DNA of 64,000 nucleotides, taken from assembly GCA_013368315.1 (NCBI GenBank), contig JAACJM010000250.1, forward strand, positions 54,075-118,074, in the 5' to 3' direction. The notes beneath the pieces are model-generated. The model searched no databases. It saw nothing but the letters and a program-made list of their open reading frames with translations, and was not told the origin of the DNA. This stretch comes from Tetrapyrgos nigripes. Its lineage: Eukaryota; Basidiomycota; Agaricomycetes; Agaricales; Campanellaceae. A program made the translations under genes and the position numbers. Positions 33,573 through 44,259 of this stretch are shown piece by piece; the first letter of the stretch is position 1; every line of letters starts with the position of its first letter.

Positions 33573-36500
33573 CAAGGGTGGTCAAAAATTTTAATTTCTT
33601 ACGCAACGTCAAAAAATTTTTTAAGGACTCGGTGGGCCCGACTGACCGAGCGCTCCTTCCTAATATGGAAGGAGCACATGACTAATCTATCTTTGTCAGT
33701 GTGGCAGCATCCGAACTGTGAGTCACTACTGTTCCATAGACTAACGACGTTGTTTCTGCGCCCTTTCTCCCTTGCATACATCACAAAGCCAGCCTCGGGG
33801 AACATGTGTATCCAGCTCCTGACATTGGTAGTGATACTGGCCAGCCATCAGTACGTTAACTAATACTTTTAACATGCAAACTCACCCATTTTGTCACGCA
33901 GCCCTTGTTAGAGCAACAAGCAACGTTTTCTGCCGTCTGTTGCTCTTCTGGAATAACGACACCACATACACAAGTGAATAGGGCATCACCTTGAGTTATC
34001 CGTCTTTTATTGGTGCGTCTTGGCCTTCTACCTTCCACTTCTTCTGACTGATCCATTATTGCTTCTGAATCACCTTCCAATGTCTCACCAACGTCGTGTC
34101 TCCTCCCATCTCCTTCCCCACCCTCGTTCTCCTCTTGTAGGCCAACAATCTCTGTGTCTGGTGCTGGAAGGTGAGAGAGAAAGCTATCACCGCCCACTTT
34201 TTCCCCTTCAGCACCTGCAGAGTGCTCAACAGGTTTCGAAATTGCAGGTACAGACGACAGAGGAACGTCAGGAACTGCGGGTACAGATGATGGGGGAATA
34301 GATTGGTCTAGCGTGATGTCTTGCGCAAGGAGTAGGTCGACTTCATCGTCTTCCCCAAGTGCAGCAAAGTCATTGACCCTATTGTACCTTAGTAGAAGCA
34401 GTAGCTTAGCAGCGGATTGACAAGTCCTTAGTCCGGTATGTACTCACCGCTCCTCATCCTCTTCCTCGTCAGTCTGCTCATCGGATTTGTTACAGTCAGT
34501 GTCGTCCGGCTCAGTACCTTGCATATCCGTAGTACTATATGAGTAGTTGTGTAAGCTATTGTCGAATAAATCAGTATTTTTCACTCACCGATGAGACGTG
34601 TGGGTGGCATGAGCCTGCGATATAGGAATGGGACCTTGCTCCTGTTGTTTTTTCTTTCTACCTTGGGCTTTAGGTACTTTTTTGCGGTTTTTATACACGT
34701 CGGCCATCACTAACTTCTCGCTGCTAGAAAGTTTCCAGAGGTCTTCTCGACTTGCAGTGGGATGACGGCGGCGGTAATGGATGTCGAGATTGTATCGCCA
34801 TACTGCTGGTGCGTTGGGATCCTTCTTTTTGCAGAGATCGCAATTGATTGGTACATTGGTACAAGGATTTGAGATACTCGATGAACTGGCTGCAGTGTAG
34901 CTGAAGTTTTTGAGAGCTGAAAAGACTGGGCATCCTTTGGTATGTTTCTGATCTATCTTGTCCTTCTTTGTAAGATAAAATTGACATTGGGAGAAAGGCG
35001 ATAGACAGAATCCACAAGGTTCTGATTCTCGAAGTGTAGTAGGTGAGTGCAAGATGTGTGCACCAATGTGTTTGAGAATGATTTGTGGTTTATTTGCATC
35101 CAGATATATGACCGGATCTGGACACAAAGGGCAGGTAATGTAACCGTCAATGTCACCACAGCCAACACCATCGTGTTCACAAAGGAAAGCTGCTTCACCT
35201 GAGTGTGTATACGTAGCGTGAGTATTATGAACATAAATAATTTTGAATATAGCGCACCTGATGTTGTCCAGTATGGGAAGAATTGAGACCATTCAACTGT
35301 AGGTATGTTGAGTGAACGAGATCTACCCAATGAAGATATCCGGTTGAGGAGCTCTTCAGCTAGAGCACAAAGAAGATCACTTCGGAATAGATAAAATGTT
35401 TTCTTGTTTGGGTCATCTGGTGCTGATAATGTCAGATTAAGTGGTTGGACTAGATGGCCTGGGACAGTGAAGCATACAGGATGGATATGGGTGCTCGATG
35501 ACGATCGCCAGTCATTCTGACCAGTGGGATCACTTTGATTATTGCAAGGAATTACTTGGAGTAGCTGGAACTTAATCGCCACTCCCTCCTCAAGCAATTC
35601 ATCAAGTGTAATGTCTTCCACAGCGCTGCTTCCCATTCTAATGTCCACAACCTCTCTGACACAAAGGAAGAATTGATCTTCGCAAGAAAGCAGAGATGCG
35701 ACTGGTTCACTGATCATGAGGCATGGGTGATTGAATGCGGAAGGATTGTCAATGATTGGTGAAGGGTCTGTGACTGTTAAGTTTGAGCACCAGCTCATTT
35801 GCATTACACGTCGTTTTCAGTCAGTTGAAGTTGGAGCTTGGATACGAAGGCGTGCATACTGGCCTAAAAGTCGAGATTTGTTGACTCTTTTCCCACCACC
35901 AACATCCAGCTTTGTCTCGAAAGGTGAAAGAGGAATTTCTTCATTCTCTATCTCCTCAGCCACTGAATCCTCAACCTGGCAGATCCCCGAATTCTCTCCA
36001 AACAAAACAGCGCCACCCTCCTGAACCATTGATATATCAACATCATCCTCTGTATCATCGGCATCAAGTGCGCAATGAACAATCAGCTCTCCATGTGGTT
36101 TCAGAATATCAATATCCCGAGAATCCTGATCAAGCACTGAAAATAGAGATGCAAGATCAGGGAATCTCTCAAGGACAAGTGCACGGCCAGCCTTCCAACA
36201 GGTCACCAGTGACACAAGCTTGACCCGAACATCCCCCTTCCAGACCGCTGGTGAAATATGGTCGACTGCAGCACCTAAAATGGCTTTCCCTTCTGCATCT
36301 ACTGGTGGGACTCGTAGATGCCTCGAGGTCTTATCCCATTCCAGATGTTTTGCGAGAATATTGGCCAATTCAACGCTCCCTGTAATTCGGTGTACCAGTT
36401 GAAAGACATCGACATTGCAATCATTTCCAACGACTGATCGCAGTATACCGAAAAGGATTTCAAGGCGATTGGTCCCCAGTAGACAAATCCAGAACTGACC

Positions 36501-39500
36501 ATTTGGATTGTCGAGTTTGGCTTTTGCAACGCAAAAGAAGACATTTTTTGATTGTGATCATGAGGTCTTGGTAGAGAAGAGTTGGTATGAATCTCTTTCC
36601 AGAGTGCCAGTATAGTACCAGGAGTAGGAATGCTGCTGCACTCAATCGTTTGAGTTGTTCAGATAAGGAGAGGTCGATGCAAATGTATGGAAGGAGGAGA
36701 AATTCGTAGAACAGTGTACCAATTAATTTAATGGCCACACGTTCATCTCGAAAACGAGGGTTCTGGCTACTAGTCTCTGCTGGAAGTGCCCAGAGATCCC
36801 AATGTAACTGATAGGCCAGCGGGACATCTTGAAGATCATCGGGTTTGAATAATGAGCTGATGTGTGCAGATGTATGCCCTTCAGCACGCAGATGAGCTTT
36901 TAGAATGCTAGGAGTTATTTCGATGCCTTGAACCTCGAATCCACGAGGACAGATGAGATAGCCTCTTGCTCGTTTAGAGTTATGAGGACCATCTTTTTCC
37001 GCAGTGATATCGTCAGGGCCAACAAGTAGATTCATGTACTTCAATGGATATAATAGTGGATAGATCGGTGATTCGGAAGGTAGTGGATTGCGCAGGAATA
37101 GAAGGTTCAATGACTTCCCCCGATTTGGTTCACCGTCAGACGCAATGCATACAATACGGATACCATTTGAACCCTGTTCAGCAGTAACAGCTTCCAGAGT
37201 TGTCTGGAGAACTTTAGCGTGTTCCTTTGCATCTTCTCGTTTGCAAGTGCCCGAAATAAGAACTGGACGAGCATTGTAGAGACGTTTATTTCCTGCGAGG
37301 AGACCAATTGCACCAATCGTGGCCTAAAAGGGGGCAAACTCAATTGAGAACCATGAATAAATTGGTGTGAAAAGAAGCTTACCTCATGTGCTTGATGAAC
37401 CTCGCCGCTGTCAATGCTGCGGTACAGCTCTTCCAGATCATCCATGGTGTTGAAAACCAGCGAAGTCTTTCCCCCATGCTCTCGACATACTCCCAAGAAA
37501 TTATTTGACTGATTATCATAACGAATACGCCTTTCCACTGCAATCTCGTCAAACATCAACACTGCGTGGCAAATCGTCTCCTCTTCTGCTGCCCGGATCT
37601 CTTCAAGCTCGTGCTTTGTTACCACAATGTCTAGGTTTTGTTTGACTTCGGAATGCAGTACTCGGGATGGGGAAGGAATCAATGGTGTGAGAGTGGAATA
37701 TGCACGTATTGCAGACACAGAAGGTAGACCCTCAGCACGGTGAGCAAAATGAGCCATGCGAATGCTTCCCATCTGTAAATTGATGATAGCCTTCAGATAA
37801 TCCTTCTCCTCATACGACTTTGGATGATACGCCCCTATTACCGCCTGTTCGTAAAGATCAATAAGCCCCCTGATGCACAACCCTCGCTTGAAAGCGACCC
37901 AAATCAACCTCTCAACATTCTCGACGCCTCCAGCCTTCAATGCCTTTACGAATCGCTTGTAGTCATCGAGAGCCACAGTCCGTCCATGTAAGAGGCGAGC
38001 ATCATTTAGCCCTCTAAGCTTCAGTGTGTTGACTTGCCGATCCTTTCACTCCAGGTGCTGTACAAGGTTGTGATGACTACAGTATACAACACTGGTGTTT
38101 TCGTCAACTCCATGCTCTATTCGTGCCATTATCCTGATGAGATTTTTGTTTTTTTGAAGGCTTGAGCATGCTGAGCAGCATTGTCCTCCCCAAAATGTGT
38201 TACCACTGCATTCGCGTGCGTATAAAGTAAGGGTGTTGTTGGGTGAAATTGATAGGCACCAGGGCAGGTTGAGAGAGAAGTGAAGAGCAAATGGATAGTG
38301 TGTATAGGGTGATAGGCCAGGGGGAAAGGTGAGAGTATATCCTGGACATTGAGTGCGCGTGTTATTGACATCAATATGTGTAGGCGTTATGTCAACAATT
38401 TCTGGTTCATCATTATTGATATCATGAGGGGAAGGAGATGGGGAAGGCATAGTTTTAGCTACCATCGCTAGCGGCAACACGCTTTCGACGGCAGGTGATG
38501 AGGTATTAAGAAGGCTTGGGAATGTGAGCTTAAATTTGATCTTTTTCAACAAACGACTCACTATGGTTCCAGCATCTCAATTAACCATTCCGTCCTTGGC
38601 TCAAAAAGGACTTTGTCAACCCCTCTCTCCAAAAAGTATTTGACAAATCCATAGTAAGCATGTACACCCTTTTCTCCTCTCCTCACAAGCCTCTCCCTCT
38701 CGTCATCTTTTACATTCTGAAAACTGTGCATCCTCTCGTTTATCCATCACTCCCACAGCTCCTCAGATGGAATATCCTCTGGACACTGAGTCTGAGGACT
38801 ATAGAATCCGGCGAAAAAGCCAGAGTCCTCTCCTACCGGAGCACTGGGTGGTAATCTTGCTATATTTTCTCGCAGCTTTTTTAGGAAGTTTGACTCAGTT
38901 ACTTGTGGTGGGGAAGGGTATGGTGGCGTTCTAGCAGGTGTGAGATCGATGGGTACAGTGCTACCTGATGAAATGGGAAGAGGGTTGGCAACTGTCGATG
39001 TATTATGTGTTGCCTTGGGTCGAAGGTATGACAGTTGTGTATTTGTTGGTTTTGCCACTTTCTTCTTCTTGGTGTGAGTTTTCCTACAATTTTGACTGTT
39101 GATGTGTATCCTGGACAGGAAGCCGCTACCAGCATTGCCCACATTGACCTCAGTGTCACATCGAGGGCACTTGGCGTGTCTGTTAATGACTGGAACCTGG
39201 GTAGTAGTGTTTTCCTTATGTACGTTGCATTGAAATGAAAAAAGTATTACTTACAGTGCTGAGGTCTGGGAGCTCTTCGTCCGACTCAATCATAGTATAC
39301 CAGGACACTGGCCTTCGTAGCTCTAGTAGATGTCGGGGAGACACTTTCTAAATTTTCGACCAATAGGACGCACGGAATAAGTCATTCCCGCTAATTCCGC
39401 CTTTGTGATGCGTCGGACAGCAGCGCATTGCCTCAAAGTGGGCTGCGACTTTATTTCTGAGTATCACTGAAGGTCAGGAATCATCAAATCTGATATATTA

Positions 39501-39630
39501 GTGCTAAAATACAATTTTTAGATCCTCTAGAGCTCATAAAATTTTGACTCTCGAAAATTTTTTAGTGAGGTCAGCCACCTGACCGACCAACCCTTGGAGT
39601 GTACTGGTCTGCAATCCCGGACCACCCTTG
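33573..39630 (-). mobile_element. Inner DNA transposon of the same family (6.06 kb), reverse orientation
   Basis: Termini are CAAGGGTGGTC at 33573 and GACCACCCTTG at 39630, a perfect 11-nt inverted repeat. ATTGACAA lies directly outside both ends (33565-33572 and 39631-39638), an exact 8-bp target-site duplication. Its gene reads leftward, so 39630 is its 5' end and 33573 its 3' end. Beyond the first 11 nt the two ends are different in sequence, and each matches the corresponding end of the outer element. It landed in intron 1 of the outer copy's gene. Its own gene is damaged, so it is probably not autonomous now. Confidence 0.88.
33856..39293 (-). pseudogene. Long transposase-like gene of the inner element (two in-frame TGAs, one frameshift)
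   Basis: Starts MIESDEELPDLST at 39293; after intron 1 comes a zinc-finger-like stretch (CPRCDTEV..GFLSRIHINSQNC). Then follow LWE-TGA-WINERMHSFQNV (TGA at 38747-38749), CPGYTLTFPPGLSPYTHYPF, WGGQCCSACSSLQKNKNLI, LVQHLE-TGA-KDRQVN (TGA at 38046-38048), AVLMFDEIAVERRIRYD, CIASDGEPNRGKSLN, KPDDLQDVPLAYQLHWDLW, a run of seven A near 36537 where one base is extra, FWICLLGTNRLEILFGILRS and ILAKHLEWDKTSRHLRVP. A BED-like C2H2 finger (CDLCKKKDPNAP..HYRRRHP) and a Cys-rich end (CVCGVVIP..CCSNKGC) close it. The FDE and SDG acidic motifs in a probable RNase H-like core, and a later LE.LFG.LR motif, recall P-element/THAP9 transposases; this is inference. I know the family only as uncharacterised Agaricomycete proteins. 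Confidence 0.7.
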
Positions 39631-40358
39631 ATTGACAATGACTGGATACAGATTCCTATAGTCAATAGGCGAGCCAGATGTCCCAAATGCGACGACAATG
39701 TCAGTCTTGGGAACGCTGGGATTGGCTTCCTGTCTCAAGTACATATCAATAGCGACAAGTGCAAAAAAACTCGCAGAACAAAGAAAGCGACCAAAAAGAC
39801 AAATACCCTGTTTGGATACCTACAGCCCAAGGCGAAACCTAACCCTCAACGGTCACTCCTCCCCTTCCAATTGCATCAGTGAGTACCATTTCATCCCCTC
39901 CTATACCACCACCAATGCCAGTCACAGTTCCTGAGCCCGCTTTCCTCAAGAGGCTTCGAGAAAGCATCCCAAAACTACACACTGCCATACCATTGGCCAC
40001 TGATTCGGATACCTTGGCGTCATTCTTCAATCCGCATACCCAGTGTCCCGGTGACATACCACCTGAGAATCTATGGGAAGAATGGATCAACGCACAGATG
40101 CATGTCTTTCAGGATGTTAAGGACAACGAGAAGGAGATGTTAGTGTGAAGAAACGACGGAGGTAGCTGTGTCATGATGACTCGAGGAATGGCGGTACTGG
40201 TTGGCTTAGGTAAAATCCGAATATGGTTAGTAATTACTATATATGGTAGGAGGTGGTGGTCGGTCGACCCAGAGGGGTCCTTAAAAATTTTTTCGATGTT
40301 GTGTAAGAAAATAAAATTTCTGACCACCCTTGGCGTCCCTCCTCCTTGAGGCTCAGGC

Positions 40359-40375
40359 TTAGGGTTAGGGTTAGG
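40359..40375. repeat. Short telomere-like tract (TTAGGG)2.8
   Basis: TTAGGGTTAGGGTTAGG just outside the right target duplication of the outer element. Too short for a telomere; it may be low-complexity coding sequence of the host element. Confidence 0.7.
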
Positions 40376-40396
40376 CGGAGTCTAGAGCGGAGTTAC

Positions 40397-40633
40397 TACA
40401 GTAGCTGCGAAAATTGATGTTGCTTCCTTTTTTGGAATTTAGCTCCGGGCTGGTTTCTGGCTTACCTCTTGCTTCGGGATGGGTCCGGATATATGAGAGT
40501 AGACCCCAACACCACTTTTCTAGCAACGCAAAGGCTGCGTTGAAGGAGAGTGAAGCAAAAGATTGTAACCCGGCAGCCCGGCACCCTGCTATTTCCAAAA
40601 AAGGAAGCGACATCAAATTTCGCAGCTACTGTA
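40397..40633. mobile_element. TA-flanked MITE (Tc1/mariner type)
   Basis: Near-perfect terminal inverted repeats of about 40 nt: left CAGTAGCTGCGAAAATTGAT, then GTTGCTTCCTTTTTTGGAA; right, on the other strand, CAGTAGCTGCGAAATTTGAT, then GTCGCTTCCTTTTTTGGAA. A TA dinucleotide borders each end (40397-40398 and 40632-40633), as for Tc1/mariner elements. The inside is non-coding. Mirror-image open frames on both strands come from the palindrome. It lies in the host transposon just upstream of that element's second part. Confidence 0.85.
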
Positions 40634-40656
40634 CGTAGTATACATATGGTTTCCTC

Positions 40657-41475
40657 ATGTCGTTGGCAGTCAGATCTATGCCACCATGTTCCTGTAGGCA
40701 TCCCTCTCTGGAGCAGCCCCAGGCTACTCCACCGTCTCCTACTATTCCTCAACGCTGCAAGGCCTCATCCAGTCCCGAAGCTTCGGCTTCAGAAGGCAAC
40801 GTTACTGCTGACTATTCGCCAACTGGAACACCACTAGTCACCAATTCTGACTTCTCTTCTCCCCCTTCAACACGATCCGCAATGCCATCATCATTCGTTC
40901 TTCATGGCTCCGATAGATCTGATGAGGAAGCTCTCCCCCAGCATAACCTACTGCAGGTTTGACTGGGGACAAAGGATATTGACGAGGCGGAGTTGTCTGA
41001 TAACAATGCTGATTCAGGAGTGGAGGCAGAGATCCAGGCAGAGATTGAGGGAGGGACGTCGCTGATGACTGAAGAGGAGACAGAATGTGCTGAAGACGAG
41101 ATGGATGAGATGCTTGGAAATCCAGAGCAGGAGATACGGCCTTGGGATGCGCTGCGGGATCAGTTAAAGGCTGAAATGAGGACGAAGAAGTGATTGTCAC
41201 TCTCCCAGTTGAATAAAATGATCATTCTGATCATGTTTGTGAATCTGCGTCTTAAAGGTGATTCGCGAACTAAAGCGAGCGAGACAATTGCAAGGGCATG
41301 GCACAAGAAGGAGGGAAAGTGGTTTGCTCGACGAGTTCGACAACTAGCCAGACATTATCAGTTTTTTGAGCAACTGCCAGTGGAAGCAAGAGGTGGGAAG
41401 AGGACAAACAGGTCATGGCTTCATCAAGAGGATGTGAGACTCGTTGAGATTAATATGAGGCTGCGCAAAAGAAGG
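40657..41475 (+). pseudogene. Second part of the old DDE-type transposon gene, with in-frame stop and lost core
   Basis: A Pro/Ser-rich start (PSPTIPQRCKASSSPEA) is followed by an acidic segment (EETECAEDEMDEM) and IRPWDALRDQLKAEMRTKK. A TGA stands directly after, at 41191-41193, and the frame goes straight on as LSLSQLNKMIILIMFVNLRL, ASETIARAWHKKEGKWFARR, VRQLARHYQFFEQLPVEARG and SWLHQEDVRL. From family memory this is the N-terminal helix-turn-helix region of a common Agaricomycete transposase in which K..TLPLSQ normally runs on without a stop. The match ends near 41475; the downstream DDE core is absent. It is dead. Confidence 0.6.
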
Positions 41476-41526
41476 TTGTCAAAAATTTCGTGTAACTCAA
41501 CTACGCCTGAACTACACCTCCAATGA

Positions 41527-41958
41527 CTTCAACCCTGTGTATCGTGTAGCCCTAGCGAAACTGAGAACACACAGCAATAATAAACCCGTACCCCCTAACT
41601 CGTCGTTTACCCGTGAACGCGTGAACCCGCGCTATTACCTATCTATTCCTTCACTTGACTGCCTTCTTATAGTGTCTATGTCTATTATAAACGGAGTAGT
41701 GTACTTTCATCAACGAGTGTAACTATATCATGTCCATCGTCTACTACTACTAGATTACCCGTATCAAATATTATCTCCGAGTCGCTGAGACTTGACAAAG
41801 GGCCCTGGTCACGACATGCCCATAGCATCGATACCTTCGCCTATGAATCTGAATCTGAATCTGGTCCCTTTCGCAGCGACTCTCTGGCGACCCGGACTTT
41901 CTCTTTAAATTTTCTTCCTGACCCTGACTCTGACCCTTACCTTCACCATGATCATGTT
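41527..41958. other. Spacer between the repeat island and PGS1 3' end
   Basis: No gene seen. It includes a (TGAATC)n tract at about 41846-41868 and CTGACC repeats near 41920-41940, probably 3' flank or UTR of PGS1. Confidence 0.45.
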
Positions 41959-44259
41959 TCACAACATACCCCCAACAACACCCACCAACATCTTCGTCCC
42001 AACTCTCACCTTCCGCTCTCCTCCCTTCCACTCTTTCGAATCCTCCCTTATTCTTTGAACTTCCTCGGCTAATTGTTTACGGAGATGTTCGACGGGGGTT
42101 TCCCTTTCTGGGTCGCTTTTGGTGTTGGTGTTGGTGTTGGTATTGGTGTTAGTCTTGGTTTTGTCCAAACTCGAGTTCGAGTTTCCGCCGTCAGACGTTG
42201 ACGAAGCCTCAGACTCAGACTCGGGTACTGGAGAAGGAGAAGGTAAAACCATAACGAAAGAAAGCTCCGTGTCAAGCTCTGCGGAGCGGGAATTGAGGTT
42301 TGTTGAACCAAAGAGGGTGAGGACGGGGTTTGAAGTTGGGGTTGGGGAGAGCCAGAGGCCTGGGTGAGGAAGGGAAGAGCGGAGCAGAGGGAGAAGGAAG
42401 GAAGGAATGAGGAGAACAACAGAGTAGAGTGAGTCAACGTAGCCAAGACGAGACAAGACAAGACGAAATGAAACAAATAAAACACATACCTTTAGCATGA
42501 TAAGTCCATCCCTCTTTTTCCCATTCGCATAATTGGACAACACCGGTATCGTTTCCGCTGGTATTAGCAACAGAAATGGAAGCGCTTGACGGAGAAGATG
42601 AAGGTGAAGGAGGTGCCCATTCCCTCCCAACTCGCCGAACAGCATCCATGAACCGTTGCTCGAGGTAGGTGTATCCTTCGGGTATTCGACCAGAGATGCC
42701 TTTGGAGCCGAAGAAGCCGTTTGCCTGGAAAGAGCGGAGAGGTGAAGTGAGTTTACTAGGACTCAATCAAAGAAAGAAAGAAAACGGAAGAAAGAATGTT
42801 TATAAAAGAAGGAAAAGAAAAAGCAGAAAAGCAGAAAAGCGACACACAGACAGACACACACCTTTGGACTAGCAGCTACAATCCTCACATCAACCTCTGG
42901 ACATCCTAATACGAGGTCCTGGTACTTCTCGGAAAGTCCAAAGTATCCACTTGTGAGATCCAACAGAGGTCTGTCACCATCACCACTACCACCACTACCA
43001 CGAGGAGCAGCCCGTCCTAAATGACGAAACAACAACTCAAACATCTCTTGTTCCTCGCGGATGTTGAACTGTCCGGCTTGGATTACGGGGAAGAGGAGGA
43101 CGTGGTCTGGTTCTGGTTCTGGGTTTGGGTTTGTCGGTGTCGAAGTCGGTGTCAAAGTCGGTGTCGGTGTCGGTGTCGGTTTAGACGAGGCCGACTCGAC
43201 CCGGGCTTTAGACTGAAACTCGATAAGAGCCTGACGGTATTTGTCATTGATATAATGAGGATGTGTATCTTGATCAGACCAGACGACGGCGTAATCCTCT
43301 TGTATGTATGTGTATGGATGAGCTGAAGGTGAAAGAGTCCGAGTAGTCGTCAGAGCAGCAGACTCTGCTGGAAGCAAACGATACGAGACCGTCGACGTGG
43401 TTTTGAGAAAGTCGAAGCAGTAGTTGGCGAGTGCTGGGTGTGGTTTAAAGTGGACGTAGCGGTCTTGGCGGTTGGTGAAATAGGATTCGTTGAGGTTTGC
43501 TCTGAAGAAAGTTAAAAAAGACCAAAAAAAAACCCAGGTCAGGTCAGGTTAGCGATGGCAGGAATACAAGAAGGATAGATGTTGATACGCACCCACTGAT
43601 AATCAACTCGTCGTCTACACCGTATATCTTGGCATGCCATGTTCCCCAACCTTCGTTATACCTCGGAGGTACCAGCCTGGCTAATATTCCTCGAAGACTG
43701 GGACTTCGGAATAAACTGACATGCACTCGGTCAGGGTATGAGCGTAAAAGTGGTAAGAGAATTTTCGCAGTGGAAGATTTGCCAGGTCGAGTTAGAACGA
43801 TTGAGGTCCAGCTGTAGATGCAGTTGTAGTGAGCTTTTGCGTGCTAGAGCGTCTTGTAGCGCCGAGATCTGCGGAAATAGATGATAGGTGGGTAACTGGT
43901 CATTATTCTGGGATAAATAGCCACGCACGAGTTCAGACTCCCCCGAGCCAATGTACAGAGAAGAAAGGAATATCCTCTTTTCCGCGTTTTTGATCATGTC
44001 CTACACTGAGCTGTTAGTTCATTACCTACCCTCTGAAGGCAAAGTCAATAGATAAATTCACCAAAAGAAGAGCATAAAACTCGCTTGGCTGTGAAAGGAT
44101 GCGAACGCCATTTGCTGGAACTGAGAATGACGGTTGTCTCTGGCTGAGTTCGGATGTAAAGTCGCGGATGGTGTTGTCGTATTTGACTCGGGTTTTTGTT
44201 GAGATGTGAGATTTCTGGGCCCAGAAAGAAGACAAAAGTAGAGATGCTCTAAAGTACAT
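41959..44259 (-). CDS. PGS1: CDP-diacylglycerol--glycerol-3-phosphate 3-phosphatidyltransferase (Pgs1), mitochondrial
   Basis: Makes phosphatidylglycerophosphate from CDP-diacylglycerol and glycerol-3-phosphate, the committed step to cardiolipin. It belongs to the phospholipase D superfamily with two HKD motifs. The start at 44259 (MYFRASLLLSSFWAQKSHIS) looks like a mitochondrial presequence; ATGs at 44325 and 44313 are in frame upstream. Landmarks are RIFLSSLYIGSGESELV, LDLNRSNST, LVPPRYNEGWGTWHAKIYGV with HKD1 (HAKIYGVDDELIISG) joined by an intron to ANLNESYFTNRQDRYVHF, LLDLTSGYFGLSEKYQ, and HKD2 as YHAKGLW..LFGSTNLNSRSAELDTE. Two microsatellite-coded inserts are unusual: a Pro/Thr repeat (about 43126-43190) and an Asn/Thr repeat (about 42119-42150). 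Both lie outside the catalytic motifs. Confidence 0.9.
43126..43190. repeat. GGTGTC/GAAGTC-type coding microsatellite in PGS1
   Basis: Repeated six-base units that encode alternating Pro-Thr in the PGS1 reading frame. Length differences between strains are likely. Confidence 0.7.

Larger units (their letters stand above)
33488..40148 (+). pseudogene. Truncated transposase-like gene of the outer element, intron 1 split by the inner element
   Basis: Exon 1 is 33488-33526 (MIDSDEELPDLTQ), followed by a GT donor. Exon 2 begins at 39652, after the inner element, with IPIVNRRARCPKCDDNVSLG, then GFLSQVHINSDKC and a Lys-rich tract. This is collinear with the inner copy's MIESDEELPDLST and VPVINRHAKCPRCD. 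The C-x2-C...H-x4-C spacing suggests an N-terminal zinc finger. A small intron near 39881-39923 leads to PEPAFLKRLRESIPKL and NLWEEWINAQMHVFQDVKDN, ending at 40148. The whole transposase core is missing: the next similarity is the 3' end of the element. It cannot encode a full transposase. Confidence 0.75.
33163..40332 (+). mobile_element. Outer DNA transposon (8-bp TSD), internally deleted and itself interrupted
   Basis: The left end is CAAGGGGTGTCTGGAATTGC at 33163; the right end is TGACCACCCTTG at 40332. GCGTCCCT stands directly outside both ends (33155-33162 and 40333-40340), an exact 8-bp target-site duplication. The 5' end type (GGAATTGCAGACC..CACTCC) matches the 5' end of the inner element, and the 3' end type (AAATTTTATTTTCTTACACA on the other strand) matches the inner element's 3' end, so both are one family. 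Without the insert it is about 1.1 kb, carrying only the first exons of the gene. Eight-bp duplications suit the P, hAT or KDZ groups; the choice among them is open. Confidence 0.85.

Noticed and set aside
40359..40375. TTAGGG units as a telomere or chromosome end
   Set aside because: Fewer than three units, with ordinary sequence on both sides.
40371..40638. Open frames on both strands (81 and 74 codons) with mirror-image protein text
   Set aside because: They arise from the palindromic ends of the TA-flanked MITE, not from genes.
42119..42367. Plus-strand frame beginning with Val-Leu repeats
   Set aside because: It is the antisense of the Asn-Thr microsatellite in PGS1.
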